A DNA stretch of 64,000 nucleotides from the NCBI RefSeq assembly GCF_001677885.1, contig NZ_LOCQ01000057.1, forward strand, positions 1-64,000. Reading direction: 5' to 3'. The number at the start of each line of letters is the position of its first letter. Positions within the stretch are counted from its first letter, which is position 1. Positions 9,278 through 17,029 of the stretch are shown one piece after another. Source of the stretch: Janthinobacterium psychrotolerans. GTDB lineage: Bacteria; Pseudomonadota; Gammaproteobacteria; Burkholderiales; Burkholderiaceae_D. The translations under genes were made by a program, and so were the position numbers. Under the pieces are notes generated by a model. The model made no database searches. It was given only the letters and a program-made list of their open reading frames with translations, and was not told where the DNA came from.

Positions 9278-12200
9278 GGCTGGCCCTGATCGGTGTCCTG
9301 CGCCAGCCACTGGCACATTTGCCGGTACTGGTGCTGTTCCAGCATGGCGGCCAGGCGCGCGGCCAGCTGCGGCCAGCGCGTGGCCAGGCTGGCCAGCACG
9401 ATGGCGCTGCGCCGCAGGTCGAGCGCGCTGACGGCCTCAAACAGCGCGGCGCGCTCGCCCGGTGCCAGCAGCGCCAGCTCGCCAGGCGCCAGCGCCAGCG
9501 GCTCGGCGCCAGGCGCCAGCACTGGCGCGGCGCACGCCTCCTCGCGCAGGAAGCGCAGTCCCAGCTGCTGTTCCAGCATGGCAAACAGGTGCTCCTGCTC
9601 GATCGGTTTGCGCAAAAAGGCGTCGGCGCCGGCCGCCAGCGCTTCCTGCTTTTCCTCTTCAAAGGCGGAGGCTGTCATGATGGCCAGGCGCGGCTGCGCC
9701 ATGCCGGCCTGGCCGCGCAGCCAGCGCGCCAGCTGCAAGCCGTCCATGCCGGGCATGCGCCAGTCGGTCAGCACCAGGTCAAAACGCTGCGCGGCGAGCA
9801 GCGCCTGCGCCTCTGCGCCGCCGGACGCCTGCTGCAGCACGAAGCCGAGCGGCGCCAGCAGGCCAGCGAGCAGCTTGCGGCAATTGCCATCATCGTCCAC
9901 CAGCAGCACCGCCCGCCCGCGCTGGGCCGGCGGCAGGCAGCACACCCGCCCCGGCCGCATGGGCAAGGCGGTTTGCGCCAGCACCTCGGGCACGCGCAGC
10001 GAAAAATGGAACACCGAACCCTGGCCCACAGTCGATTCGACCTGCAGCTGCCCCTGCATCAGGCGCACGAATTCTCGCGAGATGCTCAGGCCCAGGCCGG
10101 TGCCAGCCTGCGCGGCGGCGCTGTCGGCCTGCACGAAGGGCTCGAAGATGCGTTCGAGATCGGCGTCCGCGATGCCGGTGCCGGTATCGCGCACCGCAAA
10201 CGCCAGCAGCACCTGGCCATCGCCGGCCGGCTGGCAATCGAGCGACAGGGTCACGCTGCCCTGTTCGATGAATTTCAGCGCGTTCGACAGCAGGTTGAGC
10301 AGCACCTGGCGCAGCTTGGCGCCGTCGAGCCGGACCAGCGGCGGCACGTGGGCGCGTTCCACGCACAGGGCGATGCCGCGCCCGCGCGCGCGCATGCGCA
10401 CCATCTCGATCACTTCGTCGAGCAGGCCGTTCAGGTCGACCGGGCTGGCTTGCAGCTGCATGCGGCCCGCTTCGATCTTCGACAGTTCCAGGATGTCGTT
10501 GATCAGGCTGAGCAAATGGTGGCCGGCGCGGTTGATGATGGCCAGGTTGTGTTTTTCTTCCTCGAACATGCTGGTCGAGTCGGCCATCATCTGCGAAAAG
10601 CCGATCACCGAATTCAGGGGCGTGCGCAGCTCATGGCTCATGTTGGCCAGAAAAACGCTTTTCGCGCGGTTGGCCGACTGCGCCTCCGTCACCGCCACCG
10701 ACAGCGCGGCCGTGCGCTGCTGTACCAGCTCCTCCAGATGGTCGCGGTAGCCGAGCAACTCCTGCTCGCCGCGCTTGCGCGCGCTGATGTCGACGATGCC
10801 GCCGCGCACCAGGCGCCGCCCGTCCATCGGCAAGCGCACCATCCGCACTTCGGCCGGAAACACGCTGCCGTCGGCGCGACGGATATGGCGCTCCACATGG
10901 ATGGTCTCGCCCAGCATCACCAGGCGCAGATGCTCTTCCACCATCAGCCCCAGCGGCAGCTTGTCGGGCTGCTCGCTGCTGTACAGGTCGAACGGTCCGC
11001 AAGCGAGCAGGCGCTCGCGCGACATGCCCAGCATCTGCTGCGCGCTGCTGTTGGCGTCGACAAACAGATCGAGATCCACGTCATACACCAGGATCGCTTC
11101 GGGCGCATGCTCGACCAGGATGCGGAAGCGCTGCTCGCTTTCGCGCGCCTCGCTTTCCGCGCGCCGCAAGCGGCGCTGCTGCAGCAGCAAGGCACTCAGC
11201 AGGCAAGCCATGATCATGAATACGCCGCCGACCACCATCACCACGGCGCGGTGTTCCTGCCACACATTGAGCGGACGGTTCAGGAAGACGGCGTGCGGCG
11301 GCAGGCGGCTGATGTCGGCATCCCAGCGCTCGATCTGCCGCCAGTCATACATCGGCACCGGATGGGCGGGCGGCAGCAGCCGGCCCGGCGCGCCCGGCGC
11401 CTGGCCGGCCAGCAGATCGAGCGACATGCGCGCCACCTGTTGCGCCGCATCTTCAATATCGAGGATGGAACCGCCGAGGATGCCCTGCCCCAGGTTGCTG
11501 TCATACAGGCCAAAGGCCGGTACATTGGCCAGCCGCGCCAGCTGCGTGGCAAACCGCACCGGCGTGGCGAGACTGCCGGCGACATCGCGGTTGACATTGC
11601 CCGTCACCAGCAGCGCATCGGGCGGCAGGTGCGCCACCGTCTCGCGCATCTGCGCCAGGGTCAGGCCATCGAGGTAGCGCAGCGCCACCTTGCCCTGCCA
11701 GGCCTGCGCCGCCTGCTGCATGCGGCGCTTGAGCGCCTGGTCGGCCGCGCTGACGCCGACCGCCATGACGATCTCGCGGGTCTGCGGAAACAGCGCCATG
11801 GCCTGCGCCAGGGTGCCGGCGAAATCGACATTGGCCTTTTGCTGCCAGATGGCGGCCGGGCTGCCCGCCGGCAGCGGCTCGCCCGCACTGTTAATTGCCA
11901 GCACTGGCGCGGCGTGCGCCAGCGGCGCCAGCTCGGCCAACAGATAGTCGAGCGCCGGCTGCTGCATGGCAACGATCAGGTCCGCCTGGTGGCCCGAGCC
12001 TTCGCTGTATCGCAATAGCAACAATTCGCGCATCTTGGCGCGCAGCACCGGCTCGCTCAAGGTGTTCAGGTTGAGAAACTCCACCACCACGTCTTCGCTG
12101 GCCAGGCCGCCGTCCATCATGGCGCGCATATAAGTGCGCGTATACGATTCGACGCCGGCACGGCCATAGTCGTAGGAACTGAGGAACAACACGCGCTTGC

Positions 12201-12354
12201 CGGCCAGGCTGGCCGGCCCACTGTCAGCAGCATGCACGCAGGCACAGGCCAGCAGGAGCAGCAATGCGCGGCTGCAGCGCCGCAGCGCCGTCCATCGCTT
12301 CCCACCGCCAGGCATCAGCCCACGCGGCGCCTTGCCCGCAACGCCCATGTCCAT
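9274..12354 (-). CDS. Hybrid histidine kinase with ABC-substrate-binding-like sensor
   Basis: A 1026-residue protein. A signal sequence (LLLLLACACVHA) precedes a periplasmic domain of about 310 residues resembling ABC-type substrate-binding proteins (GKRVLFLSSYDYGR, later GLYDSNLGQGILGG). A transmembrane helix follows (VVMVVGGVFMIMACLLSALL), then PAS/PAC, HisKA (MSHELRTPLNSVIGFSQ), HATPase (DTGTGI, GTGLGLSISREF) and a receiver domain (LLVDDDGNCRKLL, Asp in LVLTDWRMPGMDG, Lys in FLRKPIEQ). A 60-residue tail is shared with the next gene. The ATG at 12354 has an ACAGGG ribosome site; a GTG at 12390 is possible. The ligand is unknown. The gene heads the signalling run that ends in the GGDEF-EAL regulator. 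Confidence 0.9.
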   Translation of the reverse strand: MDMGVAGKAPRGLMPGGGKRWTALRRCSRALLLLLACACVHAADSGPASLAGKRVLFLSSYDYGRAGVESYTRTYMRAMMDGGLASEDVVVEFLNLNTLSEPVLRAKMRELLLLRYSEGSGHQADLIVAMQQPALDYLLAELAPLAHAAPVLAINSAGEPLPAGSPAAIWQQKANVDFAGTLAQAMALFPQTREIVMAVGVSAADQALKRRMQQAAQAWQGKVALRYLDGLTLAQMRETVAHLPPDALLVTGNVNRDVAGSLATPVRFATQLARLANVPAFGLYDSNLGQGILGGSILDIEDAAQQVARMSLDLLAGQAPGAPGRLLPPAHPVPMYDWRQIERWDADISRLPPHAVFLNRPLNVWQEHRAVVMVVGGVFMIMACLLSALLLQQRRLRRAESEARESEQRFRILVEHAPEAILVYDVDLDLFVDANSSAQQMLGMSRERLLACGPFDLYSSEQPDKLPLGLMVEEHLRLVMLGETIHVERHIRRADGSVFPAEVRMVRLPMDGRRLVRGGIVDISARKRGEQELLGYRDHLEELVQQRTAALSVAVTEAQSANRAKSVFLANMSHELRTPLNSVIGFSQMMADSTSMFEEEKHNLAIINRAGHHLLSLINDILELSKIEAGRMQLQASPVDLNGLLDEVIEMVRMRARGRGIALCVERAHVPPLVRLDGAKLRQVLLNLLSNALKFIEQGSVTLSLDCQPAGDGQVLLAFAVRDTGTGIADADLERIFEPFVQADSAAAQAGTGLGLSISREFVRLMQGQLQVESTVGQGSVFHFSLRVPEVLAQTALPMRPGRVCCLPPAQRGRAVLLVDDDGNCRKLLAGLLAPLGFVLQQASGGAEAQALLAAQRFDLVLTDWRMPGMDGLQLARWLRGQAGMAQPRLAIMTASAFEEEKQEALAAGADAFLRKPIEQEHLFAMLEQQLGLRFLREEACAAPVLAPGAEPLALAPGELALLAPGERAALFEAVSALDLRRSAIVLASLATRWPQLAARLAAMLEQHQYRQMCQWLAQDTDQGQP

Positions 12355-12458
12355 GCCTACCCTGTCCGTCTTCGTGTGTGCTACTGACACTTACAAAAAC
12401 ATGATAACGTCAACAATGCGGGCAAGTCCATTCCTTAAAGAATCATTTTAAGCACCAG

Positions 12459-13805
12459 CTACACGGCACTGGCGGCGCTGATGCCGAACAATTCCAACTC
12501 CAGGCCGCGGATGCCCGACGGCACGTAGATGGCGATCGCCTGCGATTTGATCATCGCTTCGTGGATGGCGCCTTTGTTCTCGATCGCAAAATAGCAGGTA
12601 TGCGGCCGCACCGGCACTTCAGCCGGCACCTGCGCCAGATGCCGCAAGCCGGCGCCGGGCAAGGCGCGCGCCACCAGCACATCGATCTGCCCGGGCGACG
12701 AAATCTTCAATTGCAGCGGCACCACGGCCACCAGCTCCAGTGCCGGCAAATCGGCATTGACGGCCAGGCACAGGGTGGTCTGCGGATTGACTTGCGCCGC
12801 ATCGAGCACGCCATGATAGTGGGTGCTTTTTTCCGGATCGATGTCGAGCGCGATCGGAAAATAGCGCGACAGCAGCACGGTGTCGACCAGGTCGCGGATG
12901 ATGAAGTCCAGCTTGCCAAAGCCTGGGGCGGGATCGTCATGCTGGTAGCGCGGCAAATCTTTCAACGCGTATTTCCTGGAAAACGTCATCAGGCCGCCGG
13001 CCAGCGCCATCAAATGCCCGAACAATTGCTCGGGATGGTGGCGGCCATGGCTGACGCAATGGCTGAGCGTGGCGATCGCCGTGCTGAGGGTATTGAGCAT
13101 CCAGAACGAGGACATGTCGCCGCCGTGAAACTCCACCGCATGGTGGCCCGGTTGCCGGTGGCGGCTGTACAGCGAGGCGATTTTCGCACCCAGGCGCTCG
13201 ATCAGGGAGTCGAGCATCGTTTGCAGCGCCGCGTGCGCATCGATGGCCAGGCACGGCGGCAGCCAGGACGCATCGATCTCGAAGCCGCCACGCCCGCCGC
13301 GGCGCAGGCGCACCAGCGGGATGGCCAGATAGTCGTGCCGCGGCTGGCCATGCCACAGCAGGCAAACCTGGTTTTTCAGATACGCCACGGGCACGCTGAC
13401 GGCCTCGCTGTACAGGTCGGGCGTTTCGATATCGGTCTGCTGATAGCGCGCGCCCGCCGCCAGGTTGCCGCCATGCGCCTTCATGGCGGGCAGCGCGGCG
13501 TAAAAGGTGAAACTGTGCTCGTCGGACGGCAGCAGCGACAGGTCGACCGCGGCCGGCAAGGCATCGCCGAGCGGCGCCTCATAGAGTTCGCCGTCCTGGA
13601 ACACCAGCGACAGGGTGTCGGCGCGCAAGCTGTTGTTGGCCAGCGCATCGGCATTCCAGTTGACGGCGCGCACGCCCCACAGGTGCGGACTGATCAGGGA
13701 CGCCAGTCGCTGCAAACGCGCTTCATGATAGCGGTCCAGCTGCTGGAACTGCTGCGGGCCAATGGCCAGGCCTTCCGACCATAATAATTTTGACGGCAAT
13801 GTCAC
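12459..13805 (-). CDS. tssK: T6SS baseplate subunit TssK
   Basis: TssK forms the trimeric adaptor that docks the T6SS baseplate to the membrane complex. The N-terminus reads LLWSEGLAIGPQQFQQLDRY, the family signature (usually LW.EGm.l.PQHFQQ.dry). The 448-residue length is normal. I chose the GTG at 13805 because an AAGGGAG ribosome site sits 6 bases upstream and the protein then starts just before the conserved block; a longer frame from 13886 adds non-family residues. It is divergent from tssF-tssG, with about 180 bases between them that must hold both promoters. The remaining sheath, membrane and ClpV genes are not in this window. Confidence 0.92.
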   Translation of the reverse strand: MTLPSKLLWSEGLAIGPQQFQQLDRYHEARLQRLASLISPHLWGVRAVNWNADALANNSLRADTLSLVFQDGELYEAPLGDALPAAVDLSLLPSDEHSFTFYAALPAMKAHGGNLAAGARYQQTDIETPDLYSEAVSVPVAYLKNQVCLLWHGQPRHDYLAIPLVRLRRGGRGGFEIDASWLPPCLAIDAHAALQTMLDSLIERLGAKIASLYSRHRQPGHHAVEFHGGDMSSFWMLNTLSTAIATLSHCVSHGRHHPEQLFGHLMALAGGLMTFSRKYALKDLPRYQHDDPAPGFGKLDFIIRDLVDTVLLSRYFPIALDIDPEKSTHYHGVLDAAQVNPQTTLCLAVNADLPALELVAVVPLQLKISSPGQIDVLVARALPGAGLRHLAQVPAEVPVRPHTCYFAIENKGAIHEAMIKSQAIAIYVPSGIRGLELELFGISAASAV

Positions 13806-13984
13806 GCTGCGCTCCCTTGCAATGATGGAATCTGAGCTTGCCAGTCTGAAGTTGCCAGTACGAAAGTCATTGATGTTGCGCAGCAAGTAGCACGGGATTT
13901 TTGCGCAATCGCAAATTGCCTGTGGGAAAACACTTTGATACTGGTCACTCCAACGACTCCGGCGCTGCCCAGGCGCATCACCGC

Positions 13985-15790
13985 ATGGAAACCTTGCTGC
14001 CGTACTTCGAACGCGAACTGGTCATGCTGCGTACACATTGCCGCGAATTTGCCGAGCGCTATCCACGCATCGCCGGCAAGCTGCGCATGTCGGGCGAGGC
14101 TTGCGAAGATCCCCACGTCGAGCATCTGATCGAGTCGGTGGCCATGCTGGCGGCGCGCATCTCGAAGCGTCTCGACGATGACTATCCCCAATTCACGCAC
14201 GCCCTGTTCGAGACCCTGTTTCCGCACTATCTGCGGCCGTTCCCGTCCTGCGCGATCGTGCGCCTGGCGCCGCCCGCGCTTGACGGCACGGTGCTGCGCC
14301 TGTCGGCCGGCAGCCTGATGGATGCCCCCCTGGTGCGCGGCGTGCGCTGCCGTTTCAGCGCCGTCTACGATATGGCGGCGGGCGACGTGGCGTTGACGGC
14401 CGCCACTTTCGACACCAGGATCAAGGCGCCGCCCGCCGTGCGCCTGCCGGGGGGCGCCAGCGCGGTGATCAGCATCAATATCGCGCATCACGGCAAGCCG
14501 CCGCCGACGCTGCGCCTGTTTATCGATGGCGAACCGTCGTTTGCCGCCGCGCTGCACGACGCGCTGTTGCTGCATGCGGGCAGCGCCTGGGTCGAAGGCG
14601 CCGACGGGCAATGGCTGGCCTTGCCTGCGCCGCCGCTGGCACCGGTGGGCTTTGCCGAAGCGGAGGCCTTGCTGCCGTTTGGCGCGCGGTCACACAGCGC
14701 CTACCGCATCCTGGCCGAGTATTTTGCCTACCCTGAAAAATTCAATTTCGTCGATATCGACACCGCGGCGCTGCAAGCGCGCCTGCCGGCCGGCTGTCGC
14801 GGCTATACCCTGCACCTGGTCTTGACCGGCATGCCGGCCGACGGCGACAGCGCGCGCATGCTGGCCAGCTTGTCAAACGCCAACCTGCTGCCCGGTTGCA
14901 GTCCCGTGATCAACCTGTTCCCGCAAGCCGGCGTGCCGGTCACCGTCACGCGGCAGAAAACCGAGTACGCCGTACTGGCCCACGCCACCCACGCGCATGG
15001 CTACGAGGTACTGGGCATGGTATCGGTGCAGTTGCTGCGCCAGCGCGACGGCGACAGCAGCGTGAGCGAAGTACGCCCCCTGTACAGCCTGCGCCATGGC
15101 GAAGGCGCGGCGCAGCCGGGGCCGTACTGGGTCATGCGCGATGACCCGGCGGTGGCGCTCAAAAGCGCCGGCCATGAAAAAACCATCAGCCTGGTCGATG
15201 GCGACTTCAATCCCCTGGTCCAGGAAAAAGCCACCCTGTCGTTGATGCTGAGCTGCAGCAACCGCGACCTGCCTTTGGCGCTCAAACACGGCCAGCCGCA
15301 AGGCGATTTGCAGCCTTGCGGCGGCGGCGCGCCCCTGCGGCTGCTGCGCCGGCCCAGCCCGCCGCGCCGCTATGCGCCGGGGCAAGGCCTGCACTGGCGC
15401 CTGGTGTCGCACCTGGCGCTCAATCATCATGCGCTGACGCAAGAAGGCTTGCCGGCCCTGCGCGAAATGCTGGTGCTGTACGACCTGGCCCAGAGCGCCA
15501 CCTCGCAACGCCAGATAGGCGGCATCGTGGCGCTGGAACAGCGCCCGGCCACCGCCTGGCTGCGCCACCCGCGCGGCGCGTCGCTGGTGCATGGCCTGGA
15601 AATACGCCTGACGCTAGACGAAGAAGCGTTTGTCGGCGCCAGCCTGTATCTGTTCGTGCGTGTCATCGACCAGTTCCTGGGCCTGTATGTGCAAATCAAC
15701 AGCTTTGTCGAACTGGTGGTGTTGTCGCTACAAAGCGGAGAGGAGCTGATCCGATGCAAGCCAAGAAACGGCATGCAATATCTGGTGTGA
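13985..15790 (+). CDS. tssF: T6SS baseplate subunit TssF (VasA/ImpG)
   Basis: A 601-residue protein starting METLLPYFERELVMLR, with FAERYPRIAGKL and DPHVEHLIES shortly after. This is the TssF/VasA signature, as is LFPHYLRPFPSC near residue 80. TssF and TssG build the wedge of the T6SS baseplate. The open frame extends upstream to 13901, but the family start is the ATG at 13985. The end overlaps tssG by 37 bases, typical of a translationally coupled wedge pair. Confidence 0.95.
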   Translation: METLLPYFERELVMLRTHCREFAERYPRIAGKLRMSGEACEDPHVEHLIESVAMLAARISKRLDDDYPQFTHALFETLFPHYLRPFPSCAIVRLAPPALDGTVLRLSAGSLMDAPLVRGVRCRFSAVYDMAAGDVALTAATFDTRIKAPPAVRLPGGASAVISINIAHHGKPPPTLRLFIDGEPSFAAALHDALLLHAGSAWVEGADGQWLALPAPPLAPVGFAEAEALLPFGARSHSAYRILAEYFAYPEKFNFVDIDTAALQARLPAGCRGYTLHLVLTGMPADGDSARMLASLSNANLLPGCSPVINLFPQAGVPVTVTRQKTEYAVLAHATHAHGYEVLGMVSVQLLRQRDGDSSVSEVRPLYSLRHGEGAAQPGPYWVMRDDPAVALKSAGHEKTISLVDGDFNPLVQEKATLSLMLSCSNRDLPLALKHGQPQGDLQPCGGGAPLRLLRRPSPPRRYAPGQGLHWRLVSHLALNHHALTQEGLPALREMLVLYDLAQSATSQRQIGGIVALEQRPATAWLRHPRGASLVHGLEIRLTLDEEAFVGASLYLFVRVIDQFLGLYVQINSFVELVVLSLQSGEELIRCKPRNGMQYLV

Positions 15791-16767
15791 TCGCCCACCT
15801 GATGGCCGAGCCATGGCGCTACCAGTTCATGCAGGCGGTGGGCCTGCTGCTGCGCTGGCTGCGCCAGCAGGGCGTGCCGCCGGAACAGGCGCTCGACGAG
15901 GTGCTGCGCTTCCGAAACAGCCTGTCGCTGGGCTTTCCGGCCAGCCAGCTCGAACGCCTGTCGCAGCAGGACGATGGCAGCATCGCCATCACGCCAGCGT
16001 TTATCGGTTTGCTGGGAGGCAGCGGCGCCCTGCCCCTGCGCTACACGCAAGGCATTGCCAACAGCCAGCTCGCCGCCGGGGACGAGGGCGCCTCGGCCTT
16101 CCTCGATATTTTTTCGCACCGCATGGTGACGCTGTTTTACCAGGCGTGCGGCAAATACCGGCTGGAACACCGGCTGGCGACCGAAGCCAGGGACGATCAA
16201 CTGCCGATGCTGCTGGCGCTGGCCGGCGTCGCCTCGCCCGCCGGCAATGATGCAACCCATGCGGCGGCCTGGTATGCGGCCCTGCTGCGCAACCGTCCCG
16301 CTTCGGCGCATGCGATTGTCAAGGTGCTGGCCGACCATTGCAGCATTCCCATCGCGCTGGAGCAATTCGCCGGCGCCTGGGATTACCTGCCGCAAAACCG
16401 TTTGAGCCGGCTAGGCAACAGCAATTTCGTATTGGGCCTGGGCGCCACTGTCGGCTTGCGGCTGTGGCGCCACGACCGGCGCGTGCGCCTGCATGTGGGG
16501 CCGGTGGATGAGGCCGGGTTGCAACGTTTCCTGCCGCACGGCGACGGTGCGCAAGCCCTGGCGCAGATGCTGGCACTGTTTGGCGCGCCCAGCCTGCAAG
16601 TCGAAATACGGCTGGTGCTGAGCGCATCGTGCATCAGCAAACTGGTGCTGAGCAGCAATCCGGCCAGGCAGCGCCGGCTGGGCTGGAGCACTTTCCTGCC
16701 AGGTAGCCATGGCCAGGTACGCGGCGCCGAAGTGCGCTATCTCTTGAAGGAAGCGAGGACCACATGA
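15754..16767 (+). CDS. tssG: T6SS baseplate subunit TssG (VasB/ImpH)
   Basis: A 337-residue protein with the TssG pattern: WRYQFMQAVGLLLRWL near the start, then LRFRNSLSLGFPASQ, a central LGLGATVGLRLW and the tail LGWSTFLPG. The start ATG at 15754 follows AGAGGAG at a good distance and lies inside the end of tssF. A longer frame to 15316 exists only because of GC-rich codon structure. The stop overlaps the PAAR gene start by 4 bases, so tssF, tssG and PAAR form one tightly packed unit. Confidence 0.93.
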   Translation: MQAKKRHAISGVIAHLMAEPWRYQFMQAVGLLLRWLRQQGVPPEQALDEVLRFRNSLSLGFPASQLERLSQQDDGSIAITPAFIGLLGGSGALPLRYTQGIANSQLAAGDEGASAFLDIFSHRMVTLFYQACGKYRLEHRLATEARDDQLPMLLALAGVASPAGNDATHAAAWYAALLRNRPASAHAIVKVLADHCSIPIALEQFAGAWDYLPQNRLSRLGNSNFVLGLGATVGLRLWRHDRRVRLHVGPVDEAGLQRFLPHGDGAQALAQMLALFGAPSLQVEIRLVLSASCISKLVLSSNPARQRRLGWSTFLPGSHGQVRGAEVRYLLKEARTT

Positions 16768-17018
16768 AACACCAGGGACGCGGCGTGATACGACTGGGCG
16801 ACAAGACCGACCATGGCGGCAAGGTCAGCAGCGCATCCTCAGGCACCACCGTGATGGGTGTGGCGGCGGCGCTGGCCGGCGACATGACAGTCTGCCCCAA
16901 ATGCAAGGGCAGCTTTCCGATTCAGCCCAATGGCGCCGGCGCCAGACACCAGGGCCGCGCCTATGCCTACGACGGCGACAAGACGGCTTGCGGCGCCAGG
17001 CTGATCACTTCCTTATAG
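16764..17018 (+). CDS. PAAR-domain spike-tip protein
   Basis: An 84-residue protein with the PAAR pattern: GDKTDHGGKV near the N-terminus, GDMTVCPKCKG in the middle and YDGDKTACGA near the C-terminus. The His and Cys residues fit the metal-binding tip. PAAR proteins cap the VgrG spike and carry or sort effectors. This one has no extension domain, so it is a simple tip. It starts inside the tssG stop (ATGA) and is followed 11 bases later by vgrG, which has a GGAG ribosome site. Confidence 0.9.
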   Translation: MKHQGRGVIRLGDKTDHGGKVSSASSGTTVMGVAAALAGDMTVCPKCKGSFPIQPNGAGARHQGRAYAYDGDKTACGARLITSL

Positions 17019-17029
17019 CGGAGCAAAGC

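Noticed and set aside
7562-12018. Long rightward open frames opposite the two sensor kinases (7562-9289, 9319-12018)
   Set aside because: They are low-complexity His/Gln/Arg-rich antisense shadows; the leftward genes have full, ordered kinase domains.
13805-13985. Longer starts for tssK (13886) and tssF (13901)
   Set aside because: Both add residues unlike the families and would overlap or nearly meet in the divergent promoter region; the GTG at 13805 has a strong ribosome site.
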